The notes under the pieces were generated by a model. It was not told the origin of the DNA. It saw nothing but the letters and a program-made list of their open reading frames with translations, and did not search any database. Positions 1 through 6,656 of a stretch of DNA of 6,724 bases are shown here, one piece after another. The first letter of the stretch is position 1, and the number at the start of each line of letters is the position of its first letter. This stretch comes from Treponema sp. (lineage in GTDB: Bacteria > Spirochaetota > Spirochaetia > Treponematales > Breznakiellaceae), in NCBI GenBank assembly GCA_009785545.1, contig WQWD01000135.1, forward strand, positions 1-6,724, written 5' to 3'. A program made the translations under genes and the position numbers.

Positions 1-1
1 C

Positions 2-352
2 CTTGTTATGCCGGTGTTTGATAATAATTCGGCAATATCAGCTCGTTTTTCAGAATCCCGTTTTGAAGGAATTATAGAAGGACAAGGAAATTCTGAAACG
101 CCGCTTATGAAACGTTTTGTTCCTAGAAGGGCAAGAGAAGAAATAAATATAGGCGATATTATTGTTACAAGCGGCATGGGCGGTATATTTCCGCCTGAAA
201 TTAATATAGGCCGTGTAAGTGGTATAAATGTTCTTGAGTATGGAACAACACTTAATGTTTATATTGTTCCCATGATCGATTTTTTAAGACTTGAATATGT
301 TTTTGTAATCGAAGCAGAACGAGAAAATACAGAAAGTACAGAAAGGGAATAA
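2..352 (+). CDS. mreC: Rod shape-determining protein MreC, C-terminal part (5' truncated by window edge)
   Basis: This is the last 116 residues of MreC, the bitopic scaffold protein of the elongasome, which links cytoplasmic MreB and MreD to PBP2 and RodA in the periplasm. The frame is open to the left edge, so the ATG at position 8 is internal and not the start. The visible part is the second beta-barrel domain: a PVFDNNSAISAR segment, then the family signature GDIIVTSGMGGIFPPEINIG (about visible residues 50-69), and the closing strands ending in a LEYVFVIEAE-like sequence. MreC is usually about 280 residues, so more than half of the gene, including the membrane anchor and coiled coil, lies outside the window. 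The tail after the barrel is short and Glu-rich. The stop codon is two bases before the mreD start, which indicates co-transcription. Confidence 0.93.
   Translation, partial: LVMPVFDNNSAISARFSESRFEGIIEGQGNSETPLMKRFVPRRAREEINIGDIIVTSGMGGIFPPEINIGRVSGINVLEYGTTLNVYIVPMIDFLRLEYVFVIEAERENTESTERE
342..348 (+). promoter_or_regulatory. Ribosome binding site supporting the GTG start of mreD
   Basis: AAAGGGA lies within the last codons of mreC, six bases before the GTG at 355. It supports GTG as the real start of mreD, because no in-frame ATG occurs until residue 29, after the first membrane segment. Confidence 0.6.
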
Positions 353-354
353 CA

Positions 355-852
355 GTGATTAGAAGCATAATTTGGACAGTAGTATTTTGCACTTTAGCCG
401 CTATATTACAATCTACGCTAATCAGCTTATTGCCATTCATGAGAGTTATCCCGGATATTGCCCTGATTATTCTTGTTTATTCCGCTTATGTAAATGGAAC
501 CATGACTGGTCAGGTTTCAGGTTTTTTTTCCGGTTTATTTCTTGATTTTCTTTCTGCCGCTCCGCTTGGAATGAACAGTCTTGTCCGCACATTGATTGGA
601 GCGCTTACAGGTATTTTTAAAGGTTCGCTTTTTCTTGACGGGTTTCTTATGCCTGTAATTCTTTCCGTAACAGCAACTTTATTAAAGGCGTTTATAATCT
701 TTATGTTACATCTGATTGTAGGGGCGTCTGTTCCGACATATTCACTTTTTTCCAGTGTTTTGTGGATAGAACTGGGGCTAAACGCCTTGCTCTCTCCATT
801 ATTATTTTTCGTTTTAAAGAAGTTTAAACCAATTCTGGCGGCACGGAGGTAA
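355..852 (+). CDS. mreD: Rod shape-determining protein MreD
   Basis: This encodes a 165-residue, very hydrophobic protein with about five membrane segments (roughly residues 5-26, 33-50, 52-68, 98-122 and 134-155). That matches MreD, the integral membrane partner of MreC in the elongasome, in both length and topology. Family features are visible: Pro33-Asp34 at the head of the second segment, the Gly-rich run around 48-60, and LFLDFLSAAPLG (61-72) with the conserved Asp64 and PLG. It starts at GTG 355, chosen for the Shine-Dalgarno site at 342-348 and because the first membrane segment begins at once. It lies between mreC and mrdA with gaps of two and three bases, so it is almost certainly translated from the same message. 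Primary sequence in this family is weakly conserved; the position in the operon adds much of the certainty. Confidence 0.93.
   Translation: MIRSIIWTVVFCTLAAILQSTLISLLPFMRVIPDIALIILVYSAYVNGTMTGQVSGFFSGLFLDFLSAAPLGMNSLVRTLIGALTGIFKGSLFLDGFLMPVILSVTATLLKAFIIFMLHLIVGASVPTYSLFSSVLWIELGLNALLSPLLFFVLKKFKPILAARR
845..850 (+). promoter_or_regulatory. Strong Shine-Dalgarno site for mrdA overlapping the mreD stop codon
   Basis: GGAGGT is a full anti-16S match, five bases before the ATG at 856, and its last T is the first base of the mreD stop codon. It fixes the mrdA start. It is the best ribosome binding site in the window; those of rodA (GGGA at about 2678-2681) and of the radical SAM gene (only AAAGAA-like, about 4008-4012) are much weaker. 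Confidence 0.75.
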
Positions 853-855
853 TAA

Positions 856-2685
856 ATGCGTGTAGACAAGGAAATCCGGATAATTATTTTTAAAGTATTC
901 TTTTTTGTCGTTGTTTTTGCTTATGTTATCAGAATTTTTAGTATGCAAATTCTTTCCGGAGATATTCATCTTTCCAGAGCGCAAAATATATCAAGAAGAA
1001 CTTACATTATACCCGCTCAAAGGGGAGAAATTTTCGACCGTAATTTTACACGCCCTCTTGTGATAAACAGAGATTCCTTTGCTGTAAGCATTACAACTGC
1101 GGAAGTTCCCAGAAATATGCTGGATGATGTTATTGAATTAACAGCCGAGATTTTGGGCATTTCCTCAAGCGATATTATCGCCAGGCTTCCAAGACAATAC
1201 TTTCAGTTGTTTCATCCTGTAGAGATAGCTTCTAACGTTTCGATGAATACAGTCTCCGCTCTTGCTGAGAGAAAACATATTCTTCCGGGAATTTCATGGC
1301 ATATTAAGCCTGTGCGGAGTTATGTTGATGTCGGCAGCTTGTCGCACATACTTGGTTATGTAGGTGATATTTCACGAGAAGACCTTATATCGCTGCATAA
1401 TTTAGGGTATCAGCAAGGCGATGTAATAGGTCAAACAGGAGTAGAAAGGCAATATGATTTGCTCTTGCGTGGAAGACAAGGGTGGGAAACCAGAACCGTT
1501 GATTCCAGAGGCAGACGCATTCCCGGACGTGAAAATATTGTCGTTCCGCCGGAAATGGGCAGAAATTTAGTATTAACAATTGACGCAGACCTTCAGCTTC
1601 TTGCAGAAAAAGCCCTCGGTCCTCAGATAGGAACTGCCATTATTATGCGCCCGGCTACCGGAGAGGTCTTGGCTATGGTATCATACCCTTGGTTTGATCC
1701 AAATATATTCACATACGGCGATAACGCCGCTTTTCGTATTTTAGCGGAAGATCCTTCACGGCCTTTTTTAAACCGCGCCATTCAATCAAGTTATCCTCCT
1801 GCATCTACTTTTAAAATAATCATGTCAGCAGCGATTTTGGCAGGCAATGTTTTCCAGCCGGATCAAACTATCTTATGCCAAGGGATGATACGGTTTGGCG
1901 GGCGTGACTGGCATTGCTGGCACAGAGCGGGTCATGGCAGATTAAATCTAACCGGTGCTTTTGCTCAATCATGTAATATTTATTACATGGTGTTAGGCAG
2001 GGACAATCTTGGCGTAGAAAATATTGCCTCAGCTTCCAGAAGTTTTGCGTTAGGTGTAACTTCCGGAATTGATTTACCCGGTGAAGTAGCAGGATTTGTT
2101 CCAACACCGCAATGGAAAGAAAGACGATTCCATGAAAGATGGGTGTTAGGTGATACAATGAATATGTCGATAGGGCAGGGGTATCTTCTTGTAACTCCTC
2201 TGCAGATGTGTAATATAGTCAGCATGATTATTAACGATGGTAAAATATTTAGGCCTCATGTTTTAAAAGAAGTTCGAGACCCTGTAACTGGCGCTGTTGA
2301 ATATGCTACAGTACCCGAAGTTATTTTTGAAAGTGATTTGGATCCATCAATTTTTGAGGCAATACGCAGTGACATGAGAGCTGTTGTAACTCAAGGAACC
2401 GCTCAATTTCCGCTGAATATGAGAACCGTTCAGATTGCCGGAAAAACAGGAACCGCAGAGATTGGGCTCCCTGATCGCTGGCATTCATGGTTTACGGCTT
2501 TTGCTCCGTATGACGCTGTAGACCCCAACGAAAAAATTGTTGTAACAGTTCTTGTCGAAGCATCGGAATTTCAGATTTGGCGGGCTACCTTGGCTTCGGC
2601 GATAATTTTCCAAGGGTATTTTGCCAATCAGAGTTATGAAGAAGCCGTCAGAGCTTTAGGGTTCCACCATTTACTCGGGAACTAA
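856..2685 (+). CDS. mrdA: Penicillin-binding protein 2, elongasome transpeptidase
   Basis: This 609-residue class B penicillin-binding protein cross-links new side-wall peptidoglycan together with RodA. It has a single N-terminal membrane anchor (about residues 9-28) and a periplasmic remainder. The pedestal domain starts with the RGEIFDRN motif (56-63), followed by the HILGYVGDI (164-172) and GQTGVERQYD (192-201) signatures typical of PBP2. The transpeptidase domain begins near residue 235 and has all three catalytic motifs: STFK (nucleophile Ser317, Lys320), SCN (372-374) and KTGT (530-533). Length agrees with the family (about 600-640), and I see no frameshift. The start is fixed by the GGAGGT at 845-850. 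A Cys/His cluster around the active site (Cys341, Cys354, His356, His360, Cys373) is discussed under findings. The assignment as PBP2 and not the divisome PBP3 rests on the mreCD-rodA context as well as on the sequence. Confidence 0.96.
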   Translation: MRVDKEIRIIIFKVFFFVVVFAYVIRIFSMQILSGDIHLSRAQNISRRTYIIPAQRGEIFDRNFTRPLVINRDSFAVSITTAEVPRNMLDDVIELTAEILGISSSDIIARLPRQYFQLFHPVEIASNVSMNTVSALAERKHILPGISWHIKPVRSYVDVGSLSHILGYVGDISREDLISLHNLGYQQGDVIGQTGVERQYDLLLRGRQGWETRTVDSRGRRIPGRENIVVPPEMGRNLVLTIDADLQLLAEKALGPQIGTAIIMRPATGEVLAMVSYPWFDPNIFTYGDNAAFRILAEDPSRPFLNRAIQSSYPPASTFKIIMSAAILAGNVFQPDQTILCQGMIRFGGRDWHCWHRAGHGRLNLTGAFAQSCNIYYMVLGRDNLGVENIASASRSFALGVTSGIDLPGEVAGFVPTPQWKERRFHERWVLGDTMNMSIGQGYLLVTPLQMCNIVSMIINDGKIFRPHVLKEVRDPVTGAVEYATVPEVIFESDLDPSIFEAIRSDMRAVVTQGTAQFPLNMRTVQIAGKTGTAEIGLPDRWHSWFTAFAPYDAVDPNEKIVVTVLVEASEFQIWRATLASAIIFQGYFANQSYEEAVRALGFHHLLGN

Positions 2686-2688
2686 TCA

Positions 2689-3999
2689 ATGCGGTTAAAA
2701 AACATCCTTGAAATAGATTTTTTATTGCTTCTTCCTATAATTGCTCTGATCTCAATCGGTATTTTATTTATTTATTCAGCCGGAATTACTACTGATGGGG
2801 TTCAAATGTCAACCGAATTTGCCAGGCAAATTGTATGGGCATCCGTTGGGCTTTTGGTTGTAATAACATTGAGTATGATTAATTACAGAAGATATTATAA
2901 CTTCGCCATATATATTTATCTTTTGTCATTGGTTCCGCTTTTAATTACATTATTTTTTGGCCATGCTATTCATAATGCTACACGCTGGCTTCGAATTGGT
3001 TTTGTCGGCGTACAAATATCTGAATTTGTAAAATTATCTGTGATAATACTTTTGGCGCGTTATCTTGCCGATACGGATCACAATAAAGATTCTTTTTCCA
3101 GATTTTTTGTTAGCTGCGTTATTGTTTTTATTCCAACGCTTATGGTTTTGCTTCAACCCGATCTTGGGACATCACTTGTATATGTAGCGATTCTTATAAC
3201 CATGTTGTTTTTATCCGGAATCCCAATGCGTTATGTTGCCTTTATGATATCCTGCATTGCTCTGTCAGGTATTCTTTTGGTATTACCTTTTTGGCAAACC
3301 CATATACTTAGAGAATCAGTTCCTTTTTTATCAGCTCTTGCTGATTTTCGCATAAATATAATAGCAATCGCTTTTTTTATTTTTATTGCTGTTATAGCTC
3401 TTTTTGGTTATCTGAAATTCAAAAAAAAGTATTTTTTCTGGATTGTTTATTCCGCGGCAATTATCGTTTTGTCGCTTGGAATATCATACGTTGGCCGTAT
3501 AGTGCTTAGAAACTATCAAATAATGCGTTTGATTGTTTTTATTGATCCAAACGTAGATCCAAGAGGAGCCGGCTGGAATATTATCCAATCTATTACAGCG
3601 ATTGGAGCCGGCGGTTTTTCAGGCAGAGGGTTTTTGCAGGGAACACAAAGCCAGTACAGATTTTTACCTGAACAAAGCACAGATTTTATTTTTTCAATTT
3701 TTTCAGAAGAAGCGGGATTTATCGGGGGAATAATTGTTTTCGCGCTTTATCTTTTAATTATTAACAGGCTGCTTTTTTCGATGAAAAAAACAACAGATCC
3801 TTTTGCAAAATATTTTCTTGCAGGTTTATCCGGTATGATTGGTTTTCATTTTATTATCAATGTAGGTATGGCAATCGGCGTTATGCCAATTACAGGTCTT
3901 CCGTTGATTTTTATGTCATACGGAGGATCTTCTTTATTATCATCCATGATTGGAATAGGTATCGCCACAAGTATTTACATAAGACGATTTAACCGGTAA
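2689..3999 (+). CDS. rodA: SEDS peptidoglycan glycosyltransferase RodA
   Basis: This is a 436-residue polytopic membrane protein of the SEDS family (RodA/FtsW/SpoVE). RodA polymerises lipid II into glycan strands and works as a pair with PBP2, which is encoded three bases upstream. Visible family motifs are ATRWLRIG (97-104) followed by QISEFVKL (109-116), QPDLGTSL (156-163), the large extracytoplasmic loop DPNVDPRGAGWNIIQS (286-301) with the candidate catalytic aspartates Asp286 and Asp290, GGFSGRGFLQGTQSQ (308-322), FLPEQSTDFIFS (325-336) and the C-terminal PLIFMSYGGSS (405-415). It is about 60 residues longer than the E. coli protein (about 370) because of two extra hydrophobic segments at about 222-241 and 249-267. 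RodA is preferred over FtsW because of the neighbouring mreD and pbp2. The ATG at 2689 has only a weak GGGA upstream. Confidence 0.95.
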   Translation: MRLKNILEIDFLLLLPIIALISIGILFIYSAGITTDGVQMSTEFARQIVWASVGLLVVITLSMINYRRYYNFAIYIYLLSLVPLLITLFFGHAIHNATRWLRIGFVGVQISEFVKLSVIILLARYLADTDHNKDSFSRFFVSCVIVFIPTLMVLLQPDLGTSLVYVAILITMLFLSGIPMRYVAFMISCIALSGILLVLPFWQTHILRESVPFLSALADFRINIIAIAFFIFIAVIALFGYLKFKKKYFFWIVYSAAIIVLSLGISYVGRIVLRNYQIMRLIVFIDPNVDPRGAGWNIIQSITAIGAGGFSGRGFLQGTQSQYRFLPEQSTDFIFSIFSEEAGFIGGIIVFALYLLIINRLLFSMKKTTDPFAKYFLAGLSGMIGFHFIINVGMAIGVMPITGLPLIFMSYGGSSLLSSMIGIGIATSIYIRRFNR

Positions 4000-4020
4000 A
4001 ATTTTTCAAAGAATATAACA

Positions 4021-6546
4021 ATGAACAAAGAGCAAATAATATCTGATTTTAACACTTTACAATATGTTGATCCCGTGAATGATTTAGGACATCTTTTATT
4101 AAGTGTAGAAAAACCCGCCCGTTATGTCGGCGGTGAAGTTGGCTGTTTAGCAAAAATTAAAGAGCTGGAACTGCAAACTGCCGGCAGTAAAAAAAACGAT
4201 GTTTTTCGCACATTGATCGCTTTTCCCGATCTTTATGAAATTGGAATGGGGAATCAGGCATTACGAATTATTTACAATTATATGAATAATTTGCAGGGTG
4301 TTATCTGCGACAGAGCTTTTGCTCCATCGCCTGATTTTGAAAATTTATTAAGAGAACATAAAATACCTTTATACGGGCTGGAGACTGGAATCAGCCTTGC
4401 CAGTGTTGATCTTTTGATGTTTACGCTGGGTTATGAGCTTGGGTTAAACGGTGTTTTGACAATGCTTGATGTTTCCGAGATTCCTGTAAAATGCGAAGAC
4501 AGAAGAGGAAAACCTTACCCAATTATCATAGCCGGAGGCCCTGCTGTTTCAAACCCGCTTCCGTTTTCTCCGTTTATTGATGCTTTCTGGATAGGAGAGG
4601 CAGAAGACGGCTTTTTTGATTTAGCTGTATCACTTGCCGAACTTAGAAAAAAAGAGGGCAGTGAGAGCAGGGTGGAAATGCTCAACAAAATTGTCTCTCA
4701 TCCTAATGTTTGGACAAGCGGAAAACAAAAAGCGTTACGTGCAATTTATACAGGTTTTTCACAAAACATTTCGCCGGATGCGCCTGAAGCGGTACTTTCA
4801 GCGGATTTAAGTCCAACGCTTGTATATCCAATTCCTGGCATGAAAATCGTTCAAAATCACGGTACTGTAGAAATTATGCGCGGCTGCCCTAACGGCTGCC
4901 GTTTCTGCCATGCTGGATTTTGGTATAGACCGGCGAGGCAAAAATCAATTGAACTTATCATAAAACAGGTTAATGATTTGGTTGAATTAGGAGGCTGGCA
5001 GCAGATCAGTTTATCTTCACTTTCATCAGGAGATTTTAACGGAATTGAAGAACTCATTGATAATTTAAATCTCAAGTTCAGCGGCAAAAAAGTATCATTC
5101 CAATTACCATCGCTTAAAGTTTCAGGATTCGCTCTGTCACTTCTTGAAAAAATTTCTGAGACAAGAAAAAGCGGACTTACCTTCGCTGTTGAGACGCCTC
5201 AAGATGCCTGGCAACTGTCAATTAACAAAACAGTAACACGAGATTCGGTCGTAGCGATTTTGGAAGAGGCAAAAAAACGAGGATGGAAAACGGCAAAGTT
5301 TTATTTTATGATTGGGCTAAGAACGGAAGCCGAAAACAATTTATCTGAAGAAGCGGAAATTGTCTCGTTTATTATTGATGTTGCCCGAAGAAGCCGAATG
5401 CGTTTTAACATCAATGTTGGTATTTTTATTCCAAAACCGCATACGCCTTATCAATGGATGCCAAAAATCGACAGTGAAACAGCGTACAGAAAATTGAGTT
5501 TTATTCATTCTAATTTAAAACCTTTGGGGCACAAGGTCAGCACTTCTGATTCATTAATTTCGCGAGTAGAAAGCTTGCTTAGCAGGGGAGACGAAAAGGC
5601 AGGTCTTTTGTGCGAAGAAGCCTGGAGAGGCGGCAGCAGACTGGATCCTTGGGATGAATTTATAAAAAAAGATGTTTGGTCTGAAATCTTACACAAAAAC
5701 TCAGAATACTTGAAACAGATTTTTTCCGGTCAAAATACGCAATTACCCTGGCATCAAATTGATTCATGTGTTAAAACCAATTACCTAAAACAAGAATTGG
5801 AAAAATCTGACAAAATACAAAGAACTGCCTCTTGCAAAGAAAAATGCAATGCCTGCGGAGTATGCGATGAGAAAATATTAAAACCAATCAATATTCAAAA
5901 ACACAATACGGCTGCCGCCAATGCGGTTAACCAGCCTGAGCCGACGGTTAATAAAAAAGATTCCGGTAAAGCGGATCCGTCTGTTTGGAGAATGTTATTT
6001 AGTTTCAGTAAAGAGGGCAGTGCGGTTTTTCACGGACACCTAAGCCTTATAGAAATTTTTTCAATGGCGTTTAGAAGAGCCGGTATTCCAATTATGTATA
6101 CACAGGGTTTTAATCCGCTTGCAAAAATTGAGTTCGCTTCAACATTATCAACAGGGATATGGTCGCAAAATGAAGCCGCCGCTGTGGATTTTAACGATAA
6201 ATACGATCCGCAAAAATTTGTAACCGAAATGAACAAAAATTTACCTGACGGAATTAGTATAAAAAAGGCTGAAATTTACCTGATTAAGCGCGGCGAAAAA
6301 AAACACTCATTGGCGTCACTTCTATGGGGTTTTGCTTATTATGACGCTGATAACAACATAGACTATGTTAGCTTTAAAGACGAAAAAATATACAGACAAA
6401 ACCGTCTTGGTAAAGATTGCAACTCCTTGTTTTCATTAAAACGCCAAGAGGTTTTAGCCAGAAACATCATGAATAAAGAAACCGAACAAATTTCATACTT
6501 TGAGGCATATAATCGATTATATCTGCCATTAAAACGGCAGATATAA
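4021..6546 (+). CDS. B12-binding-like/radical SAM protein fused to DUF2344 (TIGR03960-TIGR03936 type), function unknown
   Basis: This is an 841-residue cytoplasmic protein. An N-terminal Rossmann-like, B12-binding-type region (about 60-215; FPDLYEIGMGNQ at 68-79, IIIAGGPAVSNP at 168-179) lacks the DxHxxG cobalamin motif. It is followed by a radical SAM domain (about 280-500) whose CxxxCxxC is Cys289-Cys293-Cys296, the expected ligands of a 4Fe-4S cluster that cleaves S-adenosylmethionine. A second cluster, Cys605, Cys609, Cys612 and Cys615 (CxxxCxxCxxC), probably binds metal. After a polar linker (about 620-653) comes a DUF2344 domain (about 655-760 and beyond; FRRAGIPIMYTQGFNP at 684-699). 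This domain order is known for the family, but to my knowledge no reaction or substrate is established; an RNA or ribosome link has been guessed from genomic neighbours elsewhere. The start is the only sensible ATG after rodA, since EKPARYVGGE (30-39) is the conserved N-terminus. The 21-base gap and weak ribosome site suggest lower expression. The last codons lie inside an inverted repeat. Confidence 0.9.
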   Translation: MNKEQIISDFNTLQYVDPVNDLGHLLLSVEKPARYVGGEVGCLAKIKELELQTAGSKKNDVFRTLIAFPDLYEIGMGNQALRIIYNYMNNLQGVICDRAFAPSPDFENLLREHKIPLYGLETGISLASVDLLMFTLGYELGLNGVLTMLDVSEIPVKCEDRRGKPYPIIIAGGPAVSNPLPFSPFIDAFWIGEAEDGFFDLAVSLAELRKKEGSESRVEMLNKIVSHPNVWTSGKQKALRAIYTGFSQNISPDAPEAVLSADLSPTLVYPIPGMKIVQNHGTVEIMRGCPNGCRFCHAGFWYRPARQKSIELIIKQVNDLVELGGWQQISLSSLSSGDFNGIEELIDNLNLKFSGKKVSFQLPSLKVSGFALSLLEKISETRKSGLTFAVETPQDAWQLSINKTVTRDSVVAILEEAKKRGWKTAKFYFMIGLRTEAENNLSEEAEIVSFIIDVARRSRMRFNINVGIFIPKPHTPYQWMPKIDSETAYRKLSFIHSNLKPLGHKVSTSDSLISRVESLLSRGDEKAGLLCEEAWRGGSRLDPWDEFIKKDVWSEILHKNSEYLKQIFSGQNTQLPWHQIDSCVKTNYLKQELEKSDKIQRTASCKEKCNACGVCDEKILKPINIQKHNTAAANAVNQPEPTVNKKDSGKADPSVWRMLFSFSKEGSAVFHGHLSLIEIFSMAFRRAGIPIMYTQGFNPLAKIEFASTLSTGIWSQNEAAAVDFNDKYDPQKFVTEMNKNLPDGISIKKAEIYLIKRGEKKHSLASLLWGFAYYDADNNIDYVSFKDEKIYRQNRLGKDCNSLFSLKRQEVLARNIMNKETEQISYFEAYNRLYLPLKRQI
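6507..6522. repeat. 16-base perfect palindrome in the last codons of the radical SAM gene
   Basis: ATATAATC is followed directly by its reverse complement GATTATAT, giving a perfect 16-base palindrome with no spacer. The right half is also the outer part of the left arm of the hairpin at 6515-6548, and ATATAATC recurs at 6541-6548, so the two symmetries share bases. With no loop it is better read as a DNA-level symmetry, such as a dimer-protein site or a by-product of repeat formation, than as an RNA hairpin. Function unknown. Confidence 0.5.
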
Positions 6547-6548
6547 TC
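6515..6548. repeat. Perfect 13-bp inverted repeat (hairpin A) containing the stop codon
   Basis: The left arm GATTATATCTGCC (6515-6527) and right arm GGCAGATATAATC (6536-6548) are exact reverse complements around the 8-base loop ATTAAAAC (6528-6535). The TAA stop of the radical SAM gene (6544-6546) lies in the right arm, so the last ten or so codons are part of the repeat. No T-run follows, so alone it is not a classical intrinsic terminator; it could protect the 3' end of the message or be part of a larger mobile or regulatory element. Confidence 0.75.
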
Positions 6549-6580
6549 ACGATAAACGAAATTAAAACTTCGTTTATCGT
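6549..6580. repeat. Perfect 12-bp inverted repeat (hairpin B) with the same loop as hairpin A
   Basis: The left arm ACGATAAACGAA (6549-6560) and right arm TTCGTTTATCGT (6569-6580) are exact reverse complements. The 8-base loop ATTAAAAC (6561-6568) is identical to that of hairpin A, although the stems are unrelated. The hairpin abuts hairpin A with no spacer and is one base from the next structure. No T-run follows it directly. It is probably part of the 3' untranslated region of the operon transcript. Confidence 0.75.
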
Positions 6581-6581
6581 A

Positions 6582-6656
6582 GCGGTTTACGGCGGCTTTC
6601 AGCCGATCTACACCTGACCTTGTCAGGCGTCGTAAACCGCCATTTTTGTTTTGTTT
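6582..6656 (+). terminator. Y-shaped GC-rich inverted repeat with T-rich tail; likely operon terminator
   Basis: The outer stem GCGGTTTACG (6582-6591) pairs perfectly with CGTAAACCGC (6631-6640). Inside are two small perfect hairpins: CGGCT/AGCCG (6593-6597 with 6601-6605, 3-base loop) and CCTGAC/GTCAGG (6613-6618 with 6622-6627, 3-base loop). This gives a three-way junction. Directly after the outer stem come TTTTT, TTTT and TTT separated by single G bases (6643-6656), the arrangement of a Rho-independent terminator for the + strand. The 59-base folded part is about 59% GC, clearly richer than its surroundings, and its branched shape is more elaborate than an ordinary terminator, so it may instead be, or derive from, a dispersed REP-like palindromic repeat. 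Confidence 0.6.

Noticed and set aside
8..352. A complete small gene starting at the ATG at position 8
   Set aside because: The frame is open to the left edge and the protein is the C-terminal barrel of MreC; the ATG is an internal methionine.
510..869. A 119-residue open frame on the - strand across mreD
   Set aside because: It runs opposite mreD and the mrdA start, has no family features, and would conflict with the strong Shine-Dalgarno site and tight operon spacing on the + strand.
1868..2225. Two long open frames on the - strand inside mrdA
   Set aside because: They lie opposite the conserved SCN-containing part of the PBP2 transpeptidase domain, overlap each other, and their translations show no recognisable domain; they are shadows of the real gene.
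4000..4020. Separate promoter or terminator between rodA and the radical SAM gene
   Set aside because: The gap is only 21 bases, AT-rich, with no hairpin and no paired -35/-10; nothing argues against read-through from rodA.
6528..6568. CRISPR-like repeats, because ATTAAAAC resembles the 3' end of some CRISPR repeats
   Set aside because: Only the 8-base loops match, the flanks differ completely, the spacing does not suit a repeat-spacer unit, and no cas gene is present.
6582..6640. Integron attC recombination site
   Set aside because: Treponema species can carry integrons and the element is a folded inverted repeat, but neither strand shows the GTTRRRY and RYYYAAC end boxes; the stem ends in AAACCGC. 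The GTTAACC at 6696-6702 also fails the consensus.
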